Part shown: positions 6,093 to 12,413 of the stretch, in pieces | How positions within the stretch are numbered: position 1 is the first letter of the stretch | Layout of the letters: every line of letters begins with the position of its first letter | Assembly: GCA_007123625.1 (NCBI GenBank) | Contig: SKKS01000158.1 | Location: forward strand, 1-15,607 | DNA length: 15,607 nt | Source of the DNA: Paracoccaceae bacterium | GTDB lineage: Bacteria > Pseudomonadota > Alphaproteobacteria > Rhodobacterales > Rhodobacteraceae | Direction: 5' to 3' | Program-made: the position numbers and the translations under genes | The notes under the pieces: model-generated | The model's database searches: none | Seen by the model: the letters and a program-made list of their open reading frames with translations, nothing else | Told to the model about the DNA's origin: nothing

Positions 6093-8173
6093 CGGCGGAA
6101 CTCCGGGGTCTGGCGCCCGAGGAAGAACCGGGCGGGGTCACGTTCGATCTGGCGCAGAAGCCGCTCCAGACCGGCAATCAGGGCGCGCGTTTCGCGCCCC
6201 ACGGCGGTGTATTGCGGCAGCGCCTGAGTGGCAAAATTGCGCACCGCAGGGCCAGAGGTGGCGATCACGGCGCCCAACTCGGTGAAGGCCGCGCTGGCCT
6301 GATCGGCCGAGGCGCGCAAACTGGCGCTGACTGCGGGAATGTCATCTGCGACCTGCGCGATGGCGCCGTCCAGCCGCGCGATAGCCCCGCGAAGATCGGC
6401 CATCAGGCCCGATATGTCTTCGTTGATGACCCGGTCGGCCCCGGCAAAGGCGCGCTCGGCGGCATCCAGTGTCCGTTCGCCAACCTCCAGCGCGGTGTTG
6501 ATCGATTCCAGCGTGGTGCTGGCGTTGGCGAAGGTTTCGGTCACCTGGTCCATGGTTACCTGTGCCGTGTCCAGCACCCCTTCCAGCCGCCCCGAGGCCG
6601 CGGACAGGTCGGCGCCCACGGATTCGATCGTCGCGTTCGCGGTCGAGGCCGCCCGCCGGATGTCCGCCATCACCGCCGGAAAGTCCTCGGCGGTGGCGCG
6701 GGTCACGGCGTCCACCGCTTCGGTCGCGCTGGCGATCATGGCGCGGGCCTCGGCCATCAGCGGCGCGCCCTCTTCGGCCACAAGCCGGTCGAACCGGCCC
6801 GCGGCGGTGTCCACGGTGTCCAGCGTGTCGGTCAGGCGCAGCAGCATCGCATCGGTGCGCGCGATGGTCTCTTGCGCCTCGCGCAGTCGTTCGGTGGCCT
6901 CCGCGCCCGCTTCGCCCAGGCCCGCCATCAGGCGCTGCGCATCACTGCCCAGCCTGGTGGCCTGTGCGCGCAGGGTCGTACTTGTCTGGGTCAGGTCGCG
7001 GGTCAGTACCGGCAGGTCGCCATCCATGAAGCGTTCGACCGTGTCGAGCGCGCGCTGCGCGCTTTCCAGCGTCGGCCCGGCCAGATCGGCGGTCGTGCGC
7101 AACTGCCCGGCGAGATCGGTGTATTCGTCCAGCGTGGTGTCGACATTGCCCAGCGTCACGCCAGCAGCATCGGCCAGCGGTCCCAGTCGCGTGGTCAGGT
7201 CGGTGATCCCTGTGATCGCGCCTTCGGCATCGCGCAGGCGGGCCGTCACCTCGGCCCCGGTTTCGTTGAGCGTGGCGAACATCGTCTGTGCCTCTGCGCC
7301 CAGCGTGTCGACCTGCACGCGTACCGACGCGCTGGTCCGGGTCAGCTCGTTGGCCAGGGCGGTCAGATCGGCGCCCAGAAACCGGTCGCTGGTTTCCAGC
7401 ACCACACGCGCAGCTTCCAGCGTGGCATCAGTGACATCAAGCGAGGTCTGCGCCCGTTCCGCCAGCTGGGAATAGATCGCAAGCGTTTCCTCGACGGTAT
7501 CGAGTGTTTCCAGCGTCGATTCCGCCACGGGCACCATGCGGACGGTGAAATCCGCAATATCGGCCGACGCCGCCGCGATGGTCTGGCTGACGCTGGCGAA
7601 ATCCTCGAACGTGGTCGCAAGCCCCTCGGACGAGGATTCGATGTTGTCCAGAATGCGCGTGACGCGGTCGAGGTTCTCGTCGCCCAGCAACTCGTTGATC
7701 CGGTCCATGACGCCCAGCGCACGTTCGACAATCGCGGGGCCGTCCTCGAACACCACATCAAGTGTGGAACGGCCCGGCGTGATCTCGGGGATCTCGGCGG
7801 TGTCGCGCAGCAGCGGCAAGGCCGAATCGCCCGCGCTCAGCGCCACGAAGGACACGCCCGTCACTCCAAGCGAGCTGATCGTGGCAGTGCTGTCGGTGCG
7901 CAGCGGCGTGTCCTCGGCCACTTCCAGCCGCACAAGGATGGAGCCATCCATGTCCGGGGACAGCCGCACATCCACCACCTGCCCCACCGGCAGCCCCTCG
8001 AACCGGACCTCGGACGCGCGCGACAGCCCCGAAACCGACGGAAACCGCACATCGTAATAAGTGTAGCGCCGGTCCAGCTGCACATTGGCGAAAATCATCA
8101 GAAAGATCATCAGCCCCAGAAACCCGGCAAGGGCGAAGGCGCCGATCAGCACATAATTGGCACGCGTTTCCAT
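6089..8173 (-). CDS. mlaD: MCE (MlaD-like) protein with long repeat-built helical tail
   Basis: A 694-residue MCE-domain protein, far longer than E. coli MlaD (about 180). One transmembrane anchor at residues 7-29 is followed by a single MCE domain at about 38-116 (VSGLSRASEVRFEGLPVG...ISSLGVTGVSFVALSAG). From about 140 to 680 the chain is almost free of Cys, Trp and Pro and rich in Ala, Thr, Leu and acidic residues, as expected of long amphipathic helices. It contains about four tandem repeats (see the separate entry). The C-terminal RLLRQIERDPARFFLG is a hallmark of tailed MCE proteins. Family knowledge says MCE proteins form hexameric rings that carry lipids between membranes; mycobacterial Mce1 and PqiB add helical needles. 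The gene starts 3 nt after the ATPase stop and overlaps the lipoprotein gene. The substrate (phospholipid, other lipid or hydrophobic compound) is not determined. Confidence 0.9.
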   Translation of the reverse strand: METRANYVLIGAFALAGFLGLMIFLMIFANVQLDRRYTYYDVRFPSVSGLSRASEVRFEGLPVGQVVDVRLSPDMDGSILVRLEVAEDTPLRTDSTATISSLGVTGVSFVALSAGDSALPLLRDTAEIPEITPGRSTLDVVFEDGPAIVERALGVMDRINELLGDENLDRVTRILDNIESSSEGLATTFEDFASVSQTIAAASADIADFTVRMVPVAESTLETLDTVEETLAIYSQLAERAQTSLDVTDATLEAARVVLETSDRFLGADLTALANELTRTSASVRVQVDTLGAEAQTMFATLNETGAEVTARLRDAEGAITGITDLTTRLGPLADAAGVTLGNVDTTLDEYTDLAGQLRTTADLAGPTLESAQRALDTVERFMDGDLPVLTRDLTQTSTTLRAQATRLGSDAQRLMAGLGEAGAEATERLREAQETIARTDAMLLRLTDTLDTVDTAAGRFDRLVAEEGAPLMAEARAMIASATEAVDAVTRATAEDFPAVMADIRRAASTANATIESVGADLSAASGRLEGVLDTAQVTMDQVTETFANASTTLESINTALEVGERTLDAAERAFAGADRVINEDISGLMADLRGAIARLDGAIAQVADDIPAVSASLRASADQASAAFTELGAVIATSGPAVRNFATQALPQYTAVGRETRALIAGLERLLRQIERDPARFFLGRQTPEFRR
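6194..7519 (-). repeat. about four tandem 110-117-residue repeats inside the MCE protein
   Basis: Comparing the protein with itself shows units at about residues 219-338, 339-448, 449-550 and 551-660. Each carries a D-hydrophobic-(P/T) landmark: DLT 269-271, DLP 386-388, DFP 497-499 and DIP 611-613, spaced 117, 111 and 114 residues apart. Units 1 and 2 align best, for example SDRFLGADLTALANELTRTS with VERFMDGDLPVLTRDLTQTS, and TGAEVTARLRDAEGAI with AGAEATERLREAQETI. Units 3 and 4 are more diverged. The boundaries are approximate and were read by eye. Confidence 0.7.
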
Positions 8174-8176
8174 ACG

Positions 8177-8956
8177 TTACGCAGTCCTCGTGGTGGCGTC
8201 GATCGCTGCGCGCGATCTTGGCCCGTGAAAATATTCGCGCACCCAGGGGTGATCGACGTGCAGCATGGACGCCATGCTGCCGGTGACCAGCACCTTCTTC
8301 TCGGCCAGGACCGCGATCCGGTCACAGGCTGCGTGCAGCGTATCAAGATCGTGGGTGACAAGAAACACCGTCAGGCCAAGGCTGTCGGCAAGCTGACGGA
8401 TCAGCACGTCAAACGCGGTGGCGCCGATGGGGTCCAGCCCGGCGGTGGGTTCGTCCAGAAAGATCACTTCGGGGTCGAGCGCAATGGCGCGCGCCAGCCC
8501 CGCGCGCTTGCGCATGCCACCCGACAGTTCGGACGGGTACTTGTCGCCCGCAAGCCAGGGCAAGCCGGAAAGCGAGATTTTCAGATCCGCCAGTTCGCCG
8601 CGCAGCGCAGGCGTCAGCCCCTTGACCGAACGCAGCGGCACCTCGACGTTCTCGCGCACCGTGAGCGCCGAGAACAGCGCGCCGTCCTGGAACATCACGC
8701 CCATGCGCAGGTCGATCTCGCGGCGGTCGTCGTCGCTGCAGTTCAGCGCGTCGCGACCGAAGATCTCGATGCTTCCGGCCTGCGGGCGGCGCAATCCGGC
8801 GATGGTGCGCAGCAAGACCGACTTGCCGGTGCCCGAGCCACCGACCACGCCCACCACCTCGCCGCGGAAAAGGTCAAGATCGAGGTTCTCGTGAACAACC
8901 TGCGTGCCAAACTGGTTGCGCAAACCCCGGATGCGGATGATCGGTTCCTCAGTCAC
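8177..8956 (-). CDS. mlaF: MlaF-like ABC transporter ATPase
   Basis: A 259-residue ATP-binding subunit for the adjacent MlaE permease; it would hydrolyse ATP at the inner membrane to drive lipid or hydrophobic-solute transfer. Walker A GGSGTGKS is at residues 39-46, the Q-loop Gln at 90 (MFQDGALF), the signature LSGGM at 144-148, Walker B VIFLDEP at 164-170 with catalytic Glu169, and the switch His at 202 (LVTHDLD). MFQDGALFSALTVRENVEVPLR is characteristic of the MlaF/Mkl branch. I chose GTG at 8956, which lies 4 nt after the permease stop and gives the usual N-terminus TEEPIIRIRGL. An ATG at 9001 would add 15 atypical residues and overlap the permease gene by 41 nt. The MCE gene follows after 3 nt. 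Confidence 0.92.
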   Translation of the reverse strand: MTEEPIIRIRGLRNQFGTQVVHENLDLDLFRGEVVGVVGGSGTGKSVLLRTIAGLRRPQAGSIEIFGRDALNCSDDDRREIDLRMGVMFQDGALFSALTVRENVEVPLRSVKGLTPALRGELADLKISLSGLPWLAGDKYPSELSGGMRKRAGLARAIALDPEVIFLDEPTAGLDPIGATAFDVLIRQLADSLGLTVFLVTHDLDTLHAACDRIAVLAEKKVLVTGSMASMLHVDHPWVREYFHGPRSRAAIDATTRTA

Positions 8957-8960
8957 GGCG

Positions 8961-10079
8961 CTACATCCCCACCCGGGCGTAGAACACCGAGAACATGGCA
9001 TCCGCCGCGATCACTGCAAAGATCGCCGCCACCACCGCCGACGAGGTCATGCGCCCCAACGATTCGGTATTGCTTTCGACCTGCATGCCGGCGTGGCAGC
9101 CGATCACGCCGATGATGATGGCGAACACCGGCGCCTTGGAGAACCCGACAATGGCGTGGTCGATGGAAACCTGATCAACCAGCCGCACATAGAACATGCC
9201 CGGCGAAATGCCCAGCTCCGCCCAGGCCATGAGCGCGCCACCCGCAAACCCCGAGACATTGGCGATCAGGCCCAGAATCGGCAGCGTGATCAGAAGCGCA
9301 AGGATGCGCGGCACGAACAGCACCATGGCCGGGTCGATTCCGAGCGTGCGCATGGCGTCGATCTCCTCGCGCATCTTCATGGATCCGATGGCGGCGGTGA
9401 ACGCCGACGCAGTGCGCCCGGCCACGATGATCGCGGTCAGCAAAATCCCCAGCTCGCGCAGGATCGAGATGGCGATCAGCTCGACCACAAAGACCTCGGC
9501 CCCGAACTGGCGCAGCTGCACACTGCCCTGAAAGGCCAGCACGATGCCGATCAGAAACCCCATCAGCGCCACAATGGGCACCGCGCGCCAGCCCACGTCC
9601 TGGCAGTGATGCACAAGCGAGGTCAGGCGGAATTCGGACGGATGGCGCACGGCCCGGCCAAGGCGTGCGAAAAAGACGCCCAGATAGGCGGTCATCGCCA
9701 TCGCGGTCAGTCCTGCCCCGGCCACGCGTCGACCGGTGTTTTCCAGAAACTCGCGGATGCCATAAGGTGCGCGCGCGGGCGGGTCAGGGCGCGGCATCGC
9801 CGCTTCGACTGCTGCCAGCAGGTCCTGCAGACGCGGGCTCAGCCCTTCGATGCGGGCCTGCCCGTGGCGCGCGGCGAAACGCACCAGCGCCCAGGCGCCA
9901 GCGGTGTCCATCTTCGCCACATCGGCCAGATCAAGGGTCAGCGCGGTGTTGCCGGTGTGCTCGGCAAGAACGGATTCAAGGCGCGTCAGCGTATGCACAC
10001 TGAGCGCACCGCGCAGCTGCAACACGCGCGGCGTGCCGTCTTCCGGCGCTTCCACAAAATCATAGCTGAAATCCGCCAT
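8961..10079 (-). CDS. mlaE: MlaE-family permease with N-terminal STAS domain
   Basis: A 372-residue fusion. Residues 1 to about 95 form an STAS domain like MlaB, with MDTAGAWALVRF at 57-68 matching the D-(S/T)-x-G pattern. From about 110 the MlaE permease follows, with several membrane segments. Its conserved core includes ELGILLTAIIVAGRTASAF, SMKMREEIDAMRTLGIDP and FVPRILALLITLPIL. In E. coli MlaB and MlaE are separate proteins; this fused form is known in other proteobacteria and removes the need for mlaB. The ATG is the first possible one, because an in-frame TAG lies 12 nt upstream. The nearest Shine-Dalgarno-like AAGGG is 14 nt away, rather far, so initiation may be weak. It is the first gene of a four-gene minus-strand operon. 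Confidence 0.92.
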   Translation of the reverse strand: MADFSYDFVEAPEDGTPRVLQLRGALSVHTLTRLESVLAEHTGNTALTLDLADVAKMDTAGAWALVRFAARHGQARIEGLSPRLQDLLAAVEAAMPRPDPPARAPYGIREFLENTGRRVAGAGLTAMAMTAYLGVFFARLGRAVRHPSEFRLTSLVHHCQDVGWRAVPIVALMGFLIGIVLAFQGSVQLRQFGAEVFVVELIAISILRELGILLTAIIVAGRTASAFTAAIGSMKMREEIDAMRTLGIDPAMVLFVPRILALLITLPILGLIANVSGFAGGALMAWAELGISPGMFYVRLVDQVSIDHAIVGFSKAPVFAIIIGVIGCHAGMQVESNTESLGRMTSSAVVAAIFAVIAADAMFSVFYARVGM

Positions 10080-10376
10080 GGTCGAACGCTACACCCTTGA
10101 CCAACGTCGGGGCAATGGCACCAGACGACGCGCCCCCGTGATGCGCGCTTAGTCACTGCATGTGGATTCGTGAAGGATTTTCGAGTGCTGCGCAGAGCTG
10201 TGAGTCGGATTGGCGTAATCCGGCAACGGTTTTGCGCTACATGTTCGCGGCGCGGGCGACGACAGGATGCAGCGAGGGGTTCACGCCGCCCACCGCGCAG
10301 GGCGCAGCGGGTCGAGCCAACGCCAAGGGGCGCCCGAAGGCGCCCCTGCGTTTGTCAACTTCAGGCGTTGGCCGGT
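10080..10376. other. intergenic region upstream of the mla-type operon
   Basis: These 297 nt separate the FMN reductase stop from the permease start, both genes being on the minus strand. The region must hold the promoter of the transport operon, but I find no convincing -35/-10 pair. A 6-bp inverted repeat CGGATT (10206-10211) with AATCCG (10217-10222) is a possible operator. The reductase terminator lies at 10326-10347. Short open frames here have no ribosome binding site and do not look like protein. Confidence 0.5.
10326..10347 (-). terminator. hairpin terminator of the FMN reductase gene
   Basis: AGGGGCGCC (10326-10334) pairs perfectly with GGCGCCCCT (10339-10347). On the minus strand the 4-nt loop is TTCG closed by C-G, the extra-stable UUCG tetraloop. 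It lies 29 nt past the reductase stop. A clear U-run is missing, so the stem itself probably carries most of the effect. Confidence 0.65.
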
Positions 10377-10982
10377 TCAGGCAGCCTTGGCCAGCTCCGA
10401 ACGCCCGGACATGGTCGCCCGAACCCACCAGTCCAGATCCTCCAGCATTCCGTCGGCGGACCCGCCGATAGCGCCTTCGATCGCCGACATCGGCTTCGGA
10501 TCGCCGCCCATGGGGTGCACGGCCATGAATTCGGACCCGCCGATATGGACCGCCGCGCGGGTCGACGCCATTTGCAGCTCGATCCCGATGGTGCGCAGGT
10601 GCTCTGCAGCGCGGGTGCCGCCGACCGACCCGTAGCTGACGATCCCGTATGCCTTGCGGGTCCATTCCACATAGGCCTGATCCAGCGCATTCTTAAGCGC
10701 GCCGGTGATCGAGCGGTTGTATTCGGGGGTAACGAAGATGTAGCCGTCGAATTCGCCGATTTTCTTCTGCCATGCCACGGCGCGCGCGTCTTCACTGGCG
10801 GCCCAGGCGTTCGAAGCGACTTCGTTGAAGAGCGGCAGGTCGAAGTCCTTGAGGTCCACGACATCGACTTCCCAATCGCCGCGGGCGCGGGCACGCTCGG
10901 CGATCCACTGGGCAGGTTTCTCGCCAAAGCGGGCGTCGCGGGTGGTGCCGATGATGACGGCAATGCGGGGTTTATGGGCCAT
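10377..10982 (-). CDS. NAD(P)H-dependent FMN reductase family oxidoreductase
   Basis: A 201-residue flavodoxin-fold reductase of the SsuE/YieF/chromate-reductase family, using NAD(P)H and FMN to reduce quinones or other acceptors in the cytoplasm. The phosphate-binding loop is IGTTRDARFG (11-20), and the family hallmark TPEYNRSITGALKNALDQ is intact, followed by SYGSVGGTRAAEHLR. Length is typical. The start at 10982 gives the expected MAHKPRIAVIIGTTR and has GGAGA 7 nt upstream. The frame remains open to 11240, but that extension is low-complexity and crosses the promoter region. It is transcribed divergently from the TbpB-like lipoprotein gene and has its own terminator, so it is probably monocistronic. 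The physiological substrate cannot be told from sequence. Confidence 0.9.
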   Translation of the reverse strand: MAHKPRIAVIIGTTRDARFGEKPAQWIAERARARGDWEVDVVDLKDFDLPLFNEVASNAWAASEDARAVAWQKKIGEFDGYIFVTPEYNRSITGALKNALDQAYVEWTRKAYGIVSYGSVGGTRAAEHLRTIGIELQMASTRAAVHIGGSEFMAVHPMGGDPKPMSAIEGAIGGSADGMLEDLDWWVRATMSGRSELAKAA

Positions 10983-11289
10983 TGTCTGTCTCCGTTGCTG
11001 GATGTGTCTTTCACCCCGACACATATGCGCGGCCCCTGTACCGGAAAACCGCAACGGCTGCACATGACCTGTGCGCCAGCGCTTTGCGCCCTGCCTGGGG
11101 GCTCTTGCGGGCGCCTGCTTGGGGCCCTGTGCCGCACGGATCGCAGCTGTTTCCAAAACGGACCCATTTCGCGGTGTCGGACCGCATTCTCCCAAAATTT
11201 GACACATTCTGTTGCAATCCCTGCGCGATGAATTCGTCATCTCTCGGGAATTTCCGCTTGGCGCCCCGACCTACCTGGAGTTCAAAGTC
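10983..11289. other. divergent promoter region
   Basis: This 307-nt gap separates the minus-strand reductase from the plus-strand lipoprotein gene and must contain both promoters. A perfect TTGACA lies at 11199-11204 on the plus strand, but no -10 stands at 16-18 nt, so I do not call a promoter from it. The stretch 11150-11240 is less GC-rich than its surroundings. The inverted repeat at 11002-11024 is listed separately. I see no Fur-type palindrome. Confidence 0.5.
11002..11024. promoter_or_regulatory. inverted repeat upstream of FMN reductase
   Basis: ATGTGTC (11002-11008) and GACACAT (11018-11024) form a perfect 7-bp inverted repeat with a 9-nt spacer, 19 nt upstream of the reductase ATG. 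The 23-bp span suits a dimeric regulator. If transcribed, it would be a hairpin just before the Shine-Dalgarno sequence. Confidence 0.4.
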
Positions 11290-12267
11290 ATGATTCGCCC
11301 TGCAATTTTTCTGTCCGCGGCGCTCGGGTTCCTGGCGGCCTGTGGCAATGGCCCGATGGGCGAGGATGGCGTCACGCGCACTCTTGCCGACACCGCTTCG
11401 GGGGCAGAGGCGTCAGAAGCTACGCTGAGCCCGGTGGGTGCGCGCGAACGCCGCCCCGAGGACAACCTCACTTATTCCGGGCAAGGAAATTCAGGGGGGA
11501 TTCTGTCGCATCAGGGCGGCGCGTTCAAGGGCAGGCTTGAGGCCACGCTGATCAACGGCAGCACGCCGCCGCCGAACCCGGGCATGTATTACACCGAAGG
11601 CCACACCATCGAATTCCACAATGGCCCCCTGACCGGTGTTCAGGTCAGTTGCGGGTATGGCTACAGGGGCAACTCGCGCGTGTGCACCACGCGGAATGCG
11701 CGTGAAGCCGACATCGTCCGCCAGCACATCGGCCAGTATGGCTATGCGGCAATCGTTACCGTCGGCGGCTTTGGCGACGGGCGCAACGAAACCGCCACAG
11801 CGGGCCTGCATTCCCGCGTACCCGGCCAGCGCGACGGCGTGGCAGGCGTGGCGCCGCTGATGCCCGAAGGCACCGCGACCTACAGCGGCAGTTTCAACGC
11901 GGGCATGGTCTATCGCGACGAAACAGCCTCTTTCAGCGGCAACACCCACGGCGATGCGCAGATTGCGGCCGATTTCACCACGGGGACGGTGTCGGGCGAG
12001 TTTCGCACCATGTTTGGCAGCGCCGACGGGCCGGTTGACGTGGTCGGCGCGTTCAGCAACGCCGTGGTTGGCGGGGATGGTAATTTCCATACTGCAGCGG
12101 GCACGGGATTTACCTTTGGCGGGGAAAGGGCGCGCGGTATGGTCGAGGGTGGCATCTACGGACCGCTCGGAGAAGAGACGGTCGGAACCATGGCCATCAA
12201 CAACGGCCTTGGCGGGATGACCGGCGTGTTCTTCGGCACCGACAGCCGCTTGCTGCAAGCCCCCTGA
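11290..12267 (+). CDS. TbpB-like beta-barrel lipoprotein
   Basis: A 325-residue lipoprotein. The signal peptide ends in lipobox LAAC with the lipidated Cys at residue 18, then GNGPMGEDG and a flexible linker to about 60. The C-terminal part (about 193-316) has the small 8-strand barrel pattern of transferrin-binding-protein B-like domains: GTATYSGSFNAGM, QIAADFTTGTVSGEF, GTGFTFGGERARGMVEGGIYG and VGTMAINNGLGGMTGVFFG. The middle region holds Cys121 and Cys132, which could form a disulfide. Relatives bind transferrin, haem or haemophilic ligands at the cell surface; in environmental alphaproteobacteria the ligand is unknown. The ATG at 11290 has TGGAG 9 nt upstream and opens directly into the signal peptide, whereas the frame from 11212 would bury it. 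No TonB receptor or Slam exporter is in the window. Confidence 0.75.
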   Translation: MIRPAIFLSAALGFLAACGNGPMGEDGVTRTLADTASGAEASEATLSPVGARERRPEDNLTYSGQGNSGGILSHQGGAFKGRLEATLINGSTPPPNPGMYYTEGHTIEFHNGPLTGVQVSCGYGYRGNSRVCTTRNAREADIVRQHIGQYGYAAIVTVGGFGDGRNETATAGLHSRVPGQRDGVAGVAPLMPEGTATYSGSFNAGMVYRDETASFSGNTHGDAQIAADFTTGTVSGEFRTMFGSADGPVDVVGAFSNAVVGGDGNFHTAAGTGFTFGGERARGMVEGGIYGPLGEETVGTMAINNGLGGMTGVFFGTDSRLLQAP

Positions 12268-12289
12268 GAAGCAGACCCTGAGAATTGGG

Positions 12290-12306
12290 GCCCCGGGAAC
12301 CGGGGC
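12290..12306 (+). terminator. short GC hairpin after the lipoprotein gene
   Basis: GCCCCGG (12290-12296) pairs with CCGGGGC (12300-12306) over a GAA loop, 22 nt past the stop. No U-run follows. It is weaker evidence than the hairpin at 12326-12352, and the two may act together. Confidence 0.35.
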
Positions 12307-12325
12307 GCTCCGCTTCGGAAATCGT

Positions 12326-12352
12326 GCTGCGGTCCTGCCCAGGGACCGCGGC
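12326..12352 (+). terminator. hairpin between the lipoprotein gene and cobT
   Basis: A 10-bp stem with one G-U pair (12326-12335 with 12343-12352; core GCGGTCC/GGACCGC) closes a 7-nt loop and is followed by CACTTTCATTCC. It lies about 60 nt past the lipoprotein stop and about 60 nt before the cobT start. It could end the lipoprotein transcript or structure the cobT leader. Confidence 0.5.
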
Positions 12353-12399
12353 CACTTTCATTCCCCGCGCCGTTGGCTTATCACTCGGCAAGCCGAACC

Positions 12400-12405
12400 A
12401 GAGGG
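12400..12405 (+). promoter_or_regulatory. Shine-Dalgarno that decides the cobT start
   Basis: AGAGGG ends 8 nt before TTG at 12414 and only 2 nt before GTG at 12408. The spacing favours TTG, while GTG is the commoner of the two codons. Neither can be excluded. Confidence 0.5.
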
Positions 12406-12413
12406 CCGTGCCG

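Noticed and set aside
8957..9001. ATG start for the ATPase 15 codons upstream
   Set aside because: It would overlap the permease gene by 41 nt and add a cysteine-rich stretch not typical of MlaF. GTG at 8956 gives the usual N-terminus and a 4-nt gap.
5822..9115. A 1097-codon open frame on the plus strand
   Set aside because: It runs antisense to the MCE, ATPase and lipoprotein genes, whose domains and motifs are unmistakable. Its product is rich in Arg, Gly, His and Gln with no recognisable domain. Long antisense frames are a by-product of GC-rich third codon positions.
8904..10100. A 398-codon plus-strand frame rich in His, Gln and Arg
   Set aside because: It is antisense to the STAS-MlaE permease, which has the conserved family core.
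11086..11114. 6-bp inverted repeat GCGCCC/GGGCGC in the divergent region
   Set aside because: A GC-only 6-bp stem with a 17-nt loop is expected by chance at this composition.
11199..11204. Perfect TTGACA as promoter of the TbpB-like gene
   Set aside because: No -10 element is found at 16-18 nt spacing, so the hexamer alone is not enough to call a promoter.
10983..11240. N-terminal extension of the FMN reductase
   Set aside because: The flavodoxin fold begins right after the Met at 10982, which has its own Shine-Dalgarno. The extension covers the divergent promoter region.
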